A stretch of DNA of 40,629 nt from Bacillota bacterium (GCA_017543265.1 JAFYGI010000056.1:1-40629), one strand, 5' to 3'. Shown: positions 16,815-25,797, counted from the stretch's first letter. The notes: generated by a model not told the origin, from the letters alone. A program made the numbers and translations.

Positions 16815-17735
16815 ATGAAAACAAAGCATATATTACCGCTGGGTGCCGCATTGGCGATGCTTTTTGCGGGCAGCGTACATGCCGCAGATGTCAAGGTTTT
16901 TGTTGACGGCGAGCAGATAATATTCCCCGATGTTCAGCCCACGATCATAGAAAGCCGCACCTATGTACCGCTGCGCGGTGTATTTGAAAAGCTTGGCTAT
17001 AACATAGAATGGGACGACAGCACAAAGACCGCAGCACTCACCAACGAAAAAACGGCCGTTTACGCAAATGTAAATGACCTGCGCATAGAGACCGACAGCT
17101 ACAGGCGCGCAGTCGGCAACGGACTTTACCCCATAATAATCGACGGCAGGATGATGCTCCCCGTGCGTGCGATAAGCGAGGCTTCGGGCTGTGATGTCAC
17201 ATGGGATGCAAATACCCATTCCGTAGGCATATTTACGGAGAGTGAAGCTCCCTCCGATTTCACCAATCCGCAGGGCAGCGGCACCAAGACCGAGGAAGAT
17301 TATATAAACGGCGCATACGCACTTTGCGACGAGATAAAACATATTGCGGCAAAGGGCAATAACGCGGCGCTTTTGCGCTTTCTCGGCAGGGGCTACGAAA
17401 ACACCAAAAACTTTGAGATAACCACAACAAACAGCGCACTTATAAGGGAGACGGCAAACAAGCTGTACGCAATGGATCCGCCCCCCGCCACGGCAGACAT
17501 CCAGCCGTTTTTCAAGCAGTATGCGGATATACTCTGCCGCTTTGTTTCCATAACCGAGACCTACTCGCGTGAGGAATGCACAAAGGACGAGGCTATTGCG
17601 CAGATAGATGCACTCAAAGAGGAAAAGGACGAGCTGGCAATGCTGTTTTCCGTTGCGCTTAACGACTATTTCAAAGAAAAAAATGTATTTTATGAGGGCG
17701 TGTACGGCGATTATGTGCTGGATATGATGAAATAA
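16815..17735 (+). CDS. Secreted protein with copper amine oxidase N-terminal domain
   Basis: The 306-residue protein has a signal peptide (MKTKHILPLGAALAMLFAGSVHA, cleavage near residue 23). A Cu_amine_oxidN1-type domain follows (about 24-140) with the signature pairs VDGEQIIFPDVQPTIIESRTYVPLRGVFEKLGYNIEWDD and IIIDGRMMLPVRAISEASGCDVTWDANTHSVGI. This domain is common in secreted Clostridia proteins and does not imply oxidase activity. Residues 150-306 are helical, with no family I can name. The start at 16815 is chosen over upstream in-frame ATGs because AAAGGAT lies about 8 nt ahead and the signal peptide begins there. Confidence 0.8.
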   Translation: MKTKHILPLGAALAMLFAGSVHAADVKVFVDGEQIIFPDVQPTIIESRTYVPLRGVFEKLGYNIEWDDSTKTAALTNEKTAVYANVNDLRIETDSYRRAVGNGLYPIIIDGRMMLPVRAISEASGCDVTWDANTHSVGIFTESEAPSDFTNPQGSGTKTEEDYINGAYALCDEIKHIAAKGNNAALLRFLGRGYENTKNFEITTTNSALIRETANKLYAMDPPPATADIQPFFKQYADILCRFVSITETYSREECTKDEAIAQIDALKEEKDELAMLFSVALNDYFKEKNVFYEGVYGDYVLDMMK

Positions 17736-17738
17736 AGC

Positions 17739-17767
17739 TTGAAATATATTTACTTTTGTGATATAAT
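17739..17767 (+). promoter_or_regulatory. Promoter of yebC
   Basis: TTGAAA (17739-17744), a 17-nt spacer and a perfect TATAAT (17762-17767) lie 37 nt before the yebC start codon. It begins only 4 nt after the preceding stop codon. Confidence 0.75.
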
Positions 17768-17804
17768 CGTTTATTGGCTAATACACAAGAAAGGATATTG
17801 AAAT

Positions 17805-18530
17805 ATGAGCGGACATTCCAAATTTGCTAATATAAAGCATAAAAAAGAAAAAAACGATGCAGCAAAGGGCAAAATTTTTACGGTCATCGGCCGTGAGCTT
17901 GCCGTTGCGGTAAAGGCCGGCGGCGCAGACCCCGCAAGCAATTCACGCCTGCGTGATGCCATTGCAAAGGCAAAGGCAAACAATATGCCCAACGACACCA
18001 TCGAGCGCAGCATCAAAAAGGCTGCGGGCGACCTTGACGGCGTAAACTACGAGAATATCACCTACGAGGGATACGGTCCCAAGGGCGTTGCCGTTATCGT
18101 TGAGGTGCTTACCGACAATAAAAACCGTTCTGCCGCAAATGTAAGAAGCGCATTCACAAAGGGCGGCGGCAACATGGGCACAAGCGGCTGCGTTAGTTTT
18201 ATGTTTGACGAAAAGGGTCAGATAATGATAGAAAAGGACGACGATATTGACGGCGACGAGCTTGAGATGATAGCAATCGAAGCAGGCGCAGAGGATATCA
18301 TTGTTGAGGACGAGGGCTATGAGATAATCACCGCACCCGAGGACTTTTCCGCAGTGCGCGAGGCTATCGAGGCAGCGGGCATCCCCATGGCAGAGGCCGA
18401 GATAACCATGATACCCCAGACCTATACGGAGCTTACAGATCCCGACGACATCAAAAAAATGAACCGTCTTCTCGACCTTCTTGACGAGGACGACGACGTA
18501 AAGAATGTTTATCATAGCTGGGATGAGTAA
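17805..18530 (+). CDS. yebC: YebC/PmpR family protein
   Basis: The 241-residue cytoplasmic protein is full length. It begins with the family signature [32 protein letters not shown] and continues with [53 protein letters not shown]. Members were long called transcription regulators; recent work assigns some a ribosome-associated role at proline stretches. AAAGGA lies about 9 nt before the ATG. It has its own promoter and is followed by a two-way terminator. Confidence 0.97.
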   Translation: MSGHSKFANIKHKKEKNDAAKGKIFTVIGRELAVAVKAGGADPASNSRLRDAIAKAKANNMPNDTIERSIKKAAGDLDGVNYENITYEGYGPKGVAVIVEVLTDNKNRSAANVRSAFTKGGGNMGTSGCVSFMFDEKGQIMIEKDDDIDGDELEMIAIEAGAEDIIVEDEGYEIITAPEDFSAVREAIEAAGIPMAEAEITMIPQTYTELTDPDDIKKMNRLLDLLDEDDDVKNVYHSWDE

Positions 18531-18573
18531 GGAAATTTGCCGAAGGCAAAACCCCCCTATAAAAACAAAATCA

Positions 18574-18604
18574 CCGCCCTTGCGTTGCTTGGGCGGCTTT
18601 TTTA
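18574..18604. terminator. Bidirectional terminator between yebC and the anchored repeat protein
   Basis: Arms CCGCCC (18574-18579) and GGGCGG (18591-18596) are followed by a T run on the plus strand. On the minus strand the hairpin is also followed by T-rich sequence (opposite 18560-18572). It would end both convergent transcripts. Confidence 0.75.
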
Positions 18605-18606
18605 TT

Positions 18607-19725
18607 TTATATCTGCGGTATTTTTACCTTATCTGTCGGAAGTCCTTTGGATGTATAATTATCCTTTATGGAGTTAAGCTTATTATGTACGGCCTCCAGA
18701 CTGTTATAGCCCGCAGGTTCGCCCATATTGTATGAAATACTGCCGTCGCTTTGCTTTGTTATATCGGAAACGGCTGTGTTAAGATACAGCTTTTGTGAAT
18801 TACCGTTTTCTTCCTTTACGGTTATTTCGTATACGGTGTACAAAATATTGCCGTAGGTATTGATGCTTTCAGGCTTTCCGACAAACATCTGTCTTTCAAC
18901 GACCTTAAGGTTTTCAAGCTTGCAGTTGGAACTTACGTTGAATGAACAGCCCGCAAAAAATCCCATACCGAATATAAGACCGTTGCTGCGTGATTTGCTT
19001 ACCTCGGCCAAAACCTTGTCCGAAAGAGCATTTTCCAAATCATCGGTGTTTAAGCCCTCTATATCGTCAACCAATTCGGGAAGTCCCGATATTTCATACT
19101 CCTGCTCGGTTTTTGTAATATAAATTGCGGCATTGTCGGCTGCCTGCTCGTTATATTCGGCGGTTATTTTTAACTTATCGCCGTTTTTTAATTTGTTGTT
19201 TTCAAAATTGAATTTGACATACTGCTTTGTAAAGTCGGCGCAGTTTGCGGTATCCACCTTGGCACTGCCATTAGGCGATACCCCGTCGAAGCTCACGCCA
19301 AGCCCCTCAAACGGATCAAGCGGCTGCGCATCCGGCAAACCGTCGGCCGTTATTGAAAAATCCGTGTGTGTAAAACGTATGCCAAGGCTTTTTGCCGCCT
19401 CCTTGCTGTAGGTAAGCTTTACATTTACCTTGTCGCCGTTTGAAATATTTTCGGCGGGCAGGACATCTACCTTTACGCTGCTTTCAAAGTTTGTTATCGG
19501 GCCGAACATACTCCATTCGCTGCCGCCGTCCGCGACAAGTGACTGCACCATGCCGTAATTAAAATTTGCGTTTGCCTTTCCCTTTCCGTTTACGCCGCTT
19601 AATGTCACCGTTATTGCATCACGGGCATCAAGCTTTTTTCCGCCGCTAAGCAAAATCACGGCCGCAACAGCTGATATAACAGCGATCACGGCCACTGCAA
19701 TAATAACTGTTTTTTTCTTGTTCAT
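18607..19725 (-). CDS. Membrane-anchored protein with two related beta-domains
   Basis: The 372-residue protein starts with one transmembrane or uncleaved signal helix (about 6-27), after which it should be extracytoplasmic. Two related segments follow: one around residues 35-130 (VTLSGVNGKGKA ... NGDKVNVKLTYSKEAAKSLGIRFTHTDFSITADGLPD) and one around 140-220 (VSFDGVSPNGSAKV ... NGDKLKITAEYNEQAADNAAIYITKTEQEYEISGLPE). They look like an internal duplication. The C-terminal third (about 240-372) is different and has no family I recognise. AGGAGAAAG precedes the ATG. The promoter lies at 19806-19834, next to the direct repeats it shares with the divergent XRE regulator. Function unknown. Confidence 0.7.
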   Translation of the reverse strand: MNKKKTVIIAVAVIAVISAVAAVILLSGGKKLDARDAITVTLSGVNGKGKANANFNYGMVQSLVADGGSEWSMFGPITNFESSVKVDVLPAENISNGDKVNVKLTYSKEAAKSLGIRFTHTDFSITADGLPDAQPLDPFEGLGVSFDGVSPNGSAKVDTANCADFTKQYVKFNFENNKLKNGDKLKITAEYNEQAADNAAIYITKTEQEYEISGLPELVDDIEGLNTDDLENALSDKVLAEVSKSRSNGLIFGMGFFAGCSFNVSSNCKLENLKVVERQMFVGKPESINTYGNILYTVYEITVKEENGNSQKLYLNTAVSDITKQSDGSISYNMGEPAGYNSLEAVHNKLNSIKDNYTSKGLPTDKVKIPQI

Positions 19726-19805
19726 TTCTTTCTCCTTTATTTTTTTCTGACATTACAAACGGGGCGAGCCTGAAAAACAAGCCTTTCATTATCTTCCCCG
19801 TTCAC

Positions 19806-19834
19806 ATTTTACCATAACAAAATAATTTTGTCAA
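19806..19834 (-). promoter_or_regulatory. Promoter of the anchored repeat protein gene
   Basis: On the minus strand, TTGACA (19834-19829), a 17-nt spacer and TAAAAT (19811-19806) are visible. The -35 element directly abuts the first TATCTATAA repeat. On the plus strand the same bases read TTGTCA and could serve as an overlapping -35 for the XRE gene. Confidence 0.7.
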
Positions 19835-19887
19835 TATCTATAAATACTATTAAATAATATCTATAACAACTTGAAGGGTATCTATAA
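19835..19887. repeat. Three phased direct repeats, probable operator
   Basis: TATCTATAA occurs exactly three times: at 19835-19843, 19858-19866 and 19879-19887. The start-to-start distances are 23 and 21 bp, about two helical turns. The copies occupy the region between the leftward promoter and a TATAAT box (19889-19894) in front of the XRE gene. This arrangement suggests cooperative binding, most simply by the XRE protein itself. Confidence 0.6.
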
Positions 19888-19927
19888 ATATAATACGTTT
19901 ATGTATATAAACATTTAGGAGAAGGTT

Positions 19928-20287
19928 ATGGACGAAAGCAAAAATAAAAACAGCGAAATATCGGTAAAGACCGGCGCAAGAATAAGATACTTCCGCGGCA
20001 TAAAAAGGATGAGTCAGGAAGAGCTTGCACTTAATGCGGATATCAATCCCGCATATATCGGCCATATTGAAAGAGGATTGAAATGTCCCACGGTCGCTAC
20101 GCTTGAAAAGGTTTGCAATGCACTTGGGATAACGCTGTCACAGCTGCTTGATTTCGAGGATAAGGGCATAAGCGGCTGTTCGGCGGCACAGCAAAGACTT
20201 TTGCTGGCTGTCAGCGCCCTTGATGAAAACGAGGTAGATGTCATTACCGAAGCTGTGGTTTCGATGCTTAAATTAAAAAAACAATGA
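19928..20287 (+). CDS. XRE-family transcriptional regulator
   Basis: The 119-residue cytoplasmic DNA-binding protein has a Cro/C1-type helix-turn-helix at about residues 18-75 (GARIRYFRGIKRMSQEELALNADINPAYIGHIERGLKCPTVATLEKVCNALGITLSQLLDF). A short helical C-terminal part (about 85-119) may serve for dimerisation. AGGAGAAGG lies just before the ATG at 19928. It is divergent from the anchored repeat protein, and the 200-nt AT-rich gap holds three direct repeats. Self-regulation and control of the neighbour are likely but inferred. Its inducer is unknown. Confidence 0.88.
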   Translation: MDESKNKNSEISVKTGARIRYFRGIKRMSQEELALNADINPAYIGHIERGLKCPTVATLEKVCNALGITLSQLLDFEDKGISGCSAAQQRLLLAVSALDENEVDVITEAVVSMLKLKKQ

Positions 20288-20288
20288 A

Positions 20289-20320
20289 AAACGGCGGTAC
20301 TGTTTCAGGTACCGCCGTTT
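20289..20320. terminator. Shared terminator between xre gene and spoVB
   Basis: The perfect 12-bp arms AAACGGCGGTAC and GTACCGCCGTTT enclose an 8-nt loop. On the minus strand the hairpin is followed by a T-rich run (opposite 20273-20288), which makes it a strong terminator for spoVB. The U tract on the plus strand is poor, though it may also act for the XRE transcript. Confidence 0.8.
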
Positions 20321-20329
20321 GTGTAAAGA

Positions 20330-21955
20330 TCATATTCTGTTTATTTTTTCAAGAAATCTTATCAGCTTGCCGCCCATCGGCACACTCACAAGATCGTCCC
20401 TTACAAAGCCCTTAACGGCTATCATGCCCGCCATATATCCAAGCATAGCTATAATCACCGCAAACAAGGTCGCAAAGGTGTTGCTTGGCATAAGCATATA
20501 GAAAAACCTGTATGCCAGAAAGCAGGAAACGCCCATTATCGCACTTGCCGCAGCAGGCTTTAGCAGCATACCCGTATAATCGGGTCTTACCCCCGTTGCC
20601 TTTACAAGCGCACGGAAGTTCAGCAAACTGGCTATCATATAGCAGACGGTCGTGCTTATTACCGCGCCCGCAACATTTATCTGCGGTATGGCTATCAAAA
20701 AATAGTTTACGGGTATCTTTGCAAGACTGCCCCACAGCGCATTGACCGCGGGAGCATTTACCCTGCCGAGTCCCTGCAAAACGCCCGTCGATATCTGACT
20801 TAACGCAAGAAAGATAACGCTAAGCGCACCCACACGCAAAAGGGTGCCGCCCTCGGGATGGTTGGGGAAAAGCATCATAAGTATCTGATTACCCAGAACA
20901 CCCAGCCCCACTGCCGCAGGTATGGATATCATCATTGTAAGGCGAAGTGTTGTGTCCACCTTGGCCTGCACTATCTTGTGCTGTTTAAGTGCAAGGCTTG
21001 ATGCAATACTGGGTATAACAGCCGTTGCTATTGCCGTGGATATAGACACGGGCAGGGTGGTCAGCGTTACATACTTGCCCGTAAGCAGGCCGTAAAGCGC
21101 ATCCATTTCCTTGTCGGTATATGTACCTATAGCGGCAAGCCTGTCCTTTACCATCGCCATATCTATAAGGTTGGTCATTGAAAATATCGCCGTACCCGTA
21201 ATTACGGGAATAGCTATCCTTAGCAGGTTTTTAAGTATCGTCCCGCCAGTCTCGGTCTTATAGCCGCCCTTGTCGCCCGCAAAAAGCGCCCTGCGGCTTC
21301 TTCTTGTCAAAAAATACGCAGCCAGCAGCGTAAACAAACCCGCAAGTGCGCCTATGCCCGTACCTGCCGTACCGCCCGCAGCGCCCCACGCTATCTTGTC
21401 GCCCAGCATGGCCTTCATAAGGTACCACGCCATAAAAACGCTGAACACCGCATTAAATATCTGCTCTATAAGCTGTGACACAGCCGTAGGCACGGTCGTG
21501 CCAAAGCCCTGGAAATAGCCGCGGTATACGGCCATTACAGACACGATGAAAACCGTCGGTGCAAGTGTCATTATGCAGTAAAAGCTTCTTTCGCTTTTTA
21601 TAAGCGTACAAAACTCGGATGCGAAAACAAACATTATCAGCATACACAAAAAGCCCATTGCCGCAGCCGCCAGCATAGACACGCGGAAAATTTTTCTTGC
21701 ATTTTTGTATTCCCCAAGCGCCAGCTTTTCCGCCACCATACGGCTTATAGCCACAGGCAGACCCGCCGAGCTCATAATAAGGAACATATTGTACAGATAA
21801 AAGCCCGCCGAATAAATGCCGTTGCCCTCGTCGCCTATCATATCGGTAAGCGGCAGACGGTACAAAAAGCCCAGCACACGCACCAACAAGCTTGCCGCCG
21901 CCAGTATCGCCGCCTGCTTTATAAAGCCCGTGCCCTTTTTTTCAGTTCCCGACAA
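20330..21955 (-). CDS. spoVB: SpoVB-type polysaccharide/lipid II flippase (MOP superfamily)
   Basis: The 541-residue protein has about 14 transmembrane helices. The N-terminal segment AAILAAASLLVRVLGFLYRLPLTDMIGDEGNGIYSAGFYLYNMFLIMSSAGLPVAISRMVAE is characteristic of the SpoVB/YtgP/MurJ-like group. Members move undecaprenyl-linked peptidoglycan precursors across the membrane; SpoVB itself acts in spore cortex synthesis, but non-spore paralogs exist. The start is TTG at 21953-21955, because GGAGG lies 8 nt upstream and is part of an in-frame extension that would otherwise encode it. A promoter lies at 22047-22075 and the mRNA leader holds a palindrome. A strong terminator follows. Confidence 0.85.
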   Translation of the reverse strand: MSGTEKKGTGFIKQAAILAAASLLVRVLGFLYRLPLTDMIGDEGNGIYSAGFYLYNMFLIMSSAGLPVAISRMVAEKLALGEYKNARKIFRVSMLAAAAMGFLCMLIMFVFASEFCTLIKSERSFYCIMTLAPTVFIVSVMAVYRGYFQGFGTTVPTAVSQLIEQIFNAVFSVFMAWYLMKAMLGDKIAWGAAGGTAGTGIGALAGLFTLLAAYFLTRRSRRALFAGDKGGYKTETGGTILKNLLRIAIPVITGTAIFSMTNLIDMAMVKDRLAAIGTYTDKEMDALYGLLTGKYVTLTTLPVSISTAIATAVIPSIASSLALKQHKIVQAKVDTTLRLTMMISIPAAVGLGVLGNQILMMLFPNHPEGGTLLRVGALSVIFLALSQISTGVLQGLGRVNAPAVNALWGSLAKIPVNYFLIAIPQINVAGAVISTTVCYMIASLLNFRALVKATGVRPDYTGMLLKPAAASAIMGVSCFLAYRFFYMLMPSNTFATLFAVIIAMLGYMAGMIAVKGFVRDDLVSVPMGGKLIRFLEKINRI

Positions 21956-21987
21956 AACGTTATCCTCCGTATATATCATATTCAGTC

Positions 21988-22002
21988 AGATCGGACCGAT
22001 CT
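21988..22002. promoter_or_regulatory. Palindrome in the spoVB leader
   Basis: AGATCGG-A-CCGATCT is a perfect 7-bp inverted repeat with a one-base centre, about 35-50 nt downstream of the predicted transcription start and about 33 nt before the start codon. It may be a repressor site. An RNA hairpin is less likely because the loop is too small without opening pairs. Confidence 0.45.
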
Positions 22003-22046
22003 TCAATTTCACTTATAACTTTTCCTCTCAGAGGCTTATCCTATAT

Positions 22047-22075
22047 ATTATATATAAAATATTCCTTTTTTTCAA
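22047..22075 (-). promoter_or_regulatory. Promoter of spoVB
   Basis: On the minus strand, TTGAAA (22075-22070), a 17-nt spacer and TATAAT (22052-22047) are visible. It lies downstream of the typA terminator, so spoVB seems to be its own unit with a leader of about 85 nt. Confidence 0.7.
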
Positions 22076-22116
22076 TGGTTAATTCATTATTATCGGATTT
22101 TGTAATATAAATGAAA

Positions 22117-22149
22117 CAAAAAAGAGGAAAACCTTTCGATCTTCCTCCT
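22117..22149 (-). terminator. Rho-independent terminator after typA
   Basis: On the minus strand AGGAGGAA pairs with TTTTCCTCT across a 10-nt loop and is followed by a T run. It lies 17 nt past the typA stop codon. Confidence 0.75.
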
Positions 22150-22165
22150 AATTGCTGCTGCCTGC

Positions 22166-23995
22166 TCAGCACCTTGCCGCTTTTCTTCTTGCAACGGGGT
22201 CAAGAAGCTTTTTCCTGATCCTCAGGTTTTCGGGTGTTACCTCCACAAGCTCGTCGTCTGTGATAAAGTCGATGCACTGTTCAAGGCTCATAACGATATG
22301 CGGTGTCAGTTTAAGCGCATCATCGCTGCCCGATGCACGGGTGTTGGTAAGCTGCTTTTTCTTGCAGACATTTACCTCCATGTCGCCTGTTCTTGCATTT
22401 CTACCGACTACCATACCGCAGTATACCTTTGTGCCTGCGCCGATGAACAGATCGCCGCGCTCCTGCGCGTTAAACAGGCCGTAGGTAACGGCCTCGCCCG
22501 TTTCAAAGGCCACAAGCGAGCCCTGCGGACGGCTAACGATGTCGCCCTTGTAGGGCTCGTAGCCGTTAAAGATAGTATTTAAAATACCGTCGCCGTGGGT
22601 ATCGGTCAAAAATTCGTTTCTGTAGCCGATAAGGCCGCGTGCGGGGATATTGAATTCAAGACGTGTATAGCCGCCGTTTGAGGGCTGCATATTTATCATT
22701 TCACCGCGGCGTGTGCCAAGCTTTTCGATAACGGCACCCACATACTGCTCGGGTACGTCAATAGTCGCAAGCTCCATAGGCTCCATGCGCTTGCCGTTTT
22801 CCTCTTTAAAGAGTACCTCGGGGCGGGATACCTGGAACTCGTAGCCCTCGCGGCGCATTGTCTCAATTAAAATAGAAAGATGAAGCTCACCGCGGCCGCT
22901 TACCTTAAATGCCTCGGCAACATCCGTTTCCTCTACCTTAAGGCTTACGTCGGTGTTAAGCTCCTTCATAAGTCTGTCGCGCAGGTGACGGCTCGTTACA
23001 AACTTGCCCTCCTGACCCGCAAAGGGGCTGTCGTTTACGCTGAATGTCATTGCAAGCGTAGGCTCGCTTATTTTGTTTACCTCGATAGCAACAGGGTTTT
23101 CCACCGCCGCAATGGTATCGCCGATATGTATGTCGGGCATACCGCTTACCGCAACGATAGAACCGATTGTCGCGCTGTTTACCTCTATTCTTTCAAGACC
23201 CTCGTACTCGTACAATTTAGTTACTCTTATCTTATCCAGCTTTTGAGGGTCGTGGATATTTACGATAGCTACCTCGTCATTTACCTTGATAGAGCCGTTT
23301 TCAATTTTGCCGATACCTATTTTACCCACATACTCGTTGTAGTCTATTGTAGTAACAAGCATTTGAAGATCCGCATCGGGGTCACCCTCGGGTGCGGGGA
23401 TATGCTCGATTATGGTATCAAAAAGGGGCTTCATATCGGGTGCATCAAGTGCCTCGTCGGGGTCGAGAGCCGCCTTGCCAAGCTTGGCCGATGCAAAGAC
23501 AAAGGGGCTGTCAAGCTGCTCGTCTGTTGCGTCAAGCTCCATAAAAAGCTCTAATATTTCGTCCACTACCTCGTTGGGGCGTGCCTCGGGGCGGTCTATC
23601 TTGTTTACGCATACAACAACGGGCAGACCCAGCGAAAGTGCATTTCTGAGCACAAACTTTGTCTGGGGCATAGCACCCTCGTAAGCATCAACGACAAGCA
23701 CAACGCCGTTTACCATTTTAAGCACACGCTCTACCTCGCCGCCGAAATCGGCATGACCGGGGGTATCGACAATGTTTATTTTTGTATGCTCGTAGTATAC
23801 CGAGGTGTTCTTTGATAAAATAGTGATGCCTCGCTCACGCTCTATGTCGCCGCTGTCCATAACTCTCTCGCGGATGACCTGATTGGAGCGGAAGGTACCG
23901 CTCTGCTTTAAAAGCTCGTCCACAAGGGTAGTCTTGCCGTGGTCAACGTGCGCGATTATTGCTATATTTCTAATATCTTCACGTTTTGTTCTCAT
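22166..23995 (-). CDS. typA: Ribosome-associated GTPase TypA/BipA
   Basis: The 609-residue translational GTPase is of EF-G-like architecture and helps large-subunit assembly and stress growth. The GTP-binding motifs are clear: G1 AHVDHGKT (residues 15-22), switch II DTPGHADFGGEVERV, and G4 NKIDRPEARP. Domain II, EF-G-like domains III and V, and the BipA-specific C-terminal domain follow, ending RIRKKLLDPVARRKAARC. The length is normal for the family. The ribosome binding site (AGAGAGAA) is moderate. It has its own promoter (24042-24071) and terminator. Confidence 0.97.
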   Translation of the reverse strand: MRTKREDIRNIAIIAHVDHGKTTLVDELLKQSGTFRSNQVIRERVMDSGDIERERGITILSKNTSVYYEHTKINIVDTPGHADFGGEVERVLKMVNGVVLVVDAYEGAMPQTKFVLRNALSLGLPVVVCVNKIDRPEARPNEVVDEILELFMELDATDEQLDSPFVFASAKLGKAALDPDEALDAPDMKPLFDTIIEHIPAPEGDPDADLQMLVTTIDYNEYVGKIGIGKIENGSIKVNDEVAIVNIHDPQKLDKIRVTKLYEYEGLERIEVNSATIGSIVAVSGMPDIHIGDTIAAVENPVAIEVNKISEPTLAMTFSVNDSPFAGQEGKFVTSRHLRDRLMKELNTDVSLKVEETDVAEAFKVSGRGELHLSILIETMRREGYEFQVSRPEVLFKEENGKRMEPMELATIDVPEQYVGAVIEKLGTRRGEMINMQPSNGGYTRLEFNIPARGLIGYRNEFLTDTHGDGILNTIFNGYEPYKGDIVSRPQGSLVAFETGEAVTYGLFNAQERGDLFIGAGTKVYCGMVVGRNARTGDMEVNVCKKKQLTNTRASGSDDALKLTPHIVMSLEQCIDFITDDELVEVTPENLRIRKKLLDPVARRKAARC

Positions 23996-24041
23996 ATTCT
24001 CTCTCTTTTCCTAATACTAAATTCCAAAAATACCACCATTG

Positions 24042-24071
24042 ATTTTACCACAAAAAATATATAAATTTCAA
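24042..24071 (-). promoter_or_regulatory. Promoter of typA
   Basis: On the minus strand, TTGAAA (24071-24066), an 18-nt spacer and TAAAAT (24047-24042) are visible. The -35 touches the base of the terminator hairpin behind ade. Confidence 0.6.
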
Positions 24072-24110
24072 TAAGCCATATCTACAAAATTTAATTGGAT
24101 ATGGCTTATT
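24070..24110 (-). terminator. Terminator hairpin after ade
   Basis: Perfect 13-bp arms AATAAGCCATATC and GATATGGCTTATT enclose a 15-nt AT-rich loop, 14 nt past the ade stop codon. T-rich sequence follows on the minus strand, but the U tract is not immediate, so it could also act as a 3' stabilising hairpin. Confidence 0.6.
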
Positions 24111-24123
24111 ATGCGTGCAAATT

Positions 24124-25797
24124 TTACAAATTGTTATAGTAATCAAACTTATCCACATCAAAAAGTCCCTTATCGCTTAATTTAAGATGCGGGATAACCA
24201 GAAGCGAAATAAAGCAAAGCACCATAAATATACTGCTTGAGGCATTGGGGCTTATCTGCCTTATGGCGGCATTTACCCTGTCAAGCTGCTTCACCGCTTC
24301 CTCCGCGGGCTTATCGGTCATAATGCCGCCTATGGGCAGGGGCATAAATTCAAGCACCCTGCCGTTTTTTACAACGGCTATACCGCCCTGTGTGCCCAGT
24401 ATATTTACAGCCAGCGCCATATCCTCTGCATTGTCGCCCGCGACGGTGATATTGTGGCTGTCATGGCCTATGGTCTGCGCAACCGCGCCGCCGTGTATCT
24501 CAAAACCCGCGGCATAGGCCTTGCCGATATTCCCTGTGTGCTTGTGCCGCTCTATATTGGCCACCATAACAAGACCGTCCGCATTTTCGCGGTATATGCC
24601 CTCGGTGACAAGGCTGCCCTCGCACATAAGGATAACGGGCTGTGTTTTGTCAAATTTATTTTCCAGCATTTCGGGCGTTACCGTGTCAAGATGCACCGTA
24701 TTTATCACCTTGTCATTTGTTATTACCGCCTCGCGGAAATCATAAATATTTTTGCCGTTTTCCGCGACAAGACTGCCGTTGAAGTAGACCTGCTCTATAT
24801 TGTCAAGCGAAAGCGAGTCCGCAACTATTATATCCGCATAATAATCGGGTGCGATACCGCCCCTGCCCTTTTGTCCGTATACGCGGGCGGGATTGATGCT
24901 TGCCATTTTTATTGCCGTAATCGGGTCAAGACCCAGCTTTATCGCCTTTCTTACGCAGTTTCGTATGGAGCCCTCCCTGAGTATCTCGTCCGTGTGCTTG
25001 TCATCGGTGCAAAACGCAAAACGGTCGGCATTATAGGGCGTAACGGCCTTTATAAGCTCCTCTAAGTTTTTTGTGCCCGTGCCCTCGCGGATAAGGATAA
25101 ACATACCCTTGCTTACCTTTTCAATGGCATTTTCGACGGTGTCGCACTCGTGGTCGGTGGTTATGCCGCCGCAGATATAGGCATTAAGCCCCTTGCCCTC
25201 TATGCCGGGGGCGTGGCCGTCAATTATCGGCGTAATATCAAGCTTTTCCAATACATCATCGACACAGCCCACAACGCCGGGATAATTCATCATTTCGCCC
25301 AGACCCGTCAGCTTTGTACCGTAATCAAAGTCGGAAAACAGCTCTTTTACGGCCTTTGCGTCAAGCACGCAGCCCGCATGGTCAAAGGGGGTGGCAGGCA
25401 CGCAGCTGGGCACCATAAAGCACATATTCATAGGCGTGATGGTACCGTCGTCTATCATATATTCAAGTCCCGATCTGCCGCAAACATTGACTATCTCGTG
25501 CGGGTCGGCGATTATTGTCGTGGTGCCGTGCGGGACTACCGCCCTTGCGTACTCCGACGGGATAAGCAGCGAGGACTCTATATGCACATGGGCATCAACA
25601 AGCCCGGGAAGAATAAATTTCCCCGTTACATCTACCTCTTTTTTGCCGCTGTATTCGCCCAGACCGACTATGTACATACCCTGTATCGCAACATCGGTCT
25701 TTATTATCCTGTGATTAAAAACATCCGCAACATAGCCGCCCTTTAAAACAAGGTCGGGCTGTATTTCGCCAAGCGCTGCCTTTATGCGTTCTTTCAT
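24124..25797 (-). CDS. ade: Adenine deaminase
   Basis: The 557-residue metal-dependent amidohydrolase converts adenine to hypoxanthine and ammonia in purine salvage. The N-terminal metal motif DAHVHIESS (His70, His72) is present, with HGTTTIIADPHEIVNV, a GHAPG segment, TDDKHTDEILREG, and the C-terminal region ending HLKLSDKGLFDVDKFDYY that is typical of full-length Ade. The size fits the family. Its ATG overlaps the thiE stop by 4 nt, so translation is coupled. It is the last gene of the leftward operon and is followed by a hairpin. Confidence 0.96.
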   Translation of the reverse strand: MKERIKAALGEIQPDLVLKGGYVADVFNHRIIKTDVAIQGMYIVGLGEYSGKKEVDVTGKFILPGLVDAHVHIESSLLIPSEYARAVVPHGTTTIIADPHEIVNVCGRSGLEYMIDDGTITPMNMCFMVPSCVPATPFDHAGCVLDAKAVKELFSDFDYGTKLTGLGEMMNYPGVVGCVDDVLEKLDITPIIDGHAPGIEGKGLNAYICGGITTDHECDTVENAIEKVSKGMFILIREGTGTKNLEELIKAVTPYNADRFAFCTDDKHTDEILREGSIRNCVRKAIKLGLDPITAIKMASINPARVYGQKGRGGIAPDYYADIIVADSLSLDNIEQVYFNGSLVAENGKNIYDFREAVITNDKVINTVHLDTVTPEMLENKFDKTQPVILMCEGSLVTEGIYRENADGLVMVANIERHKHTGNIGKAYAAGFEIHGGAVAQTIGHDSHNITVAGDNAEDMALAVNILGTQGGIAVVKNGRVLEFMPLPIGGIMTDKPAEEAVKQLDRVNAAIRQISPNASSSIFMVLCFISLLVIPHLKLSDKGLFDVDKFDYYNNL

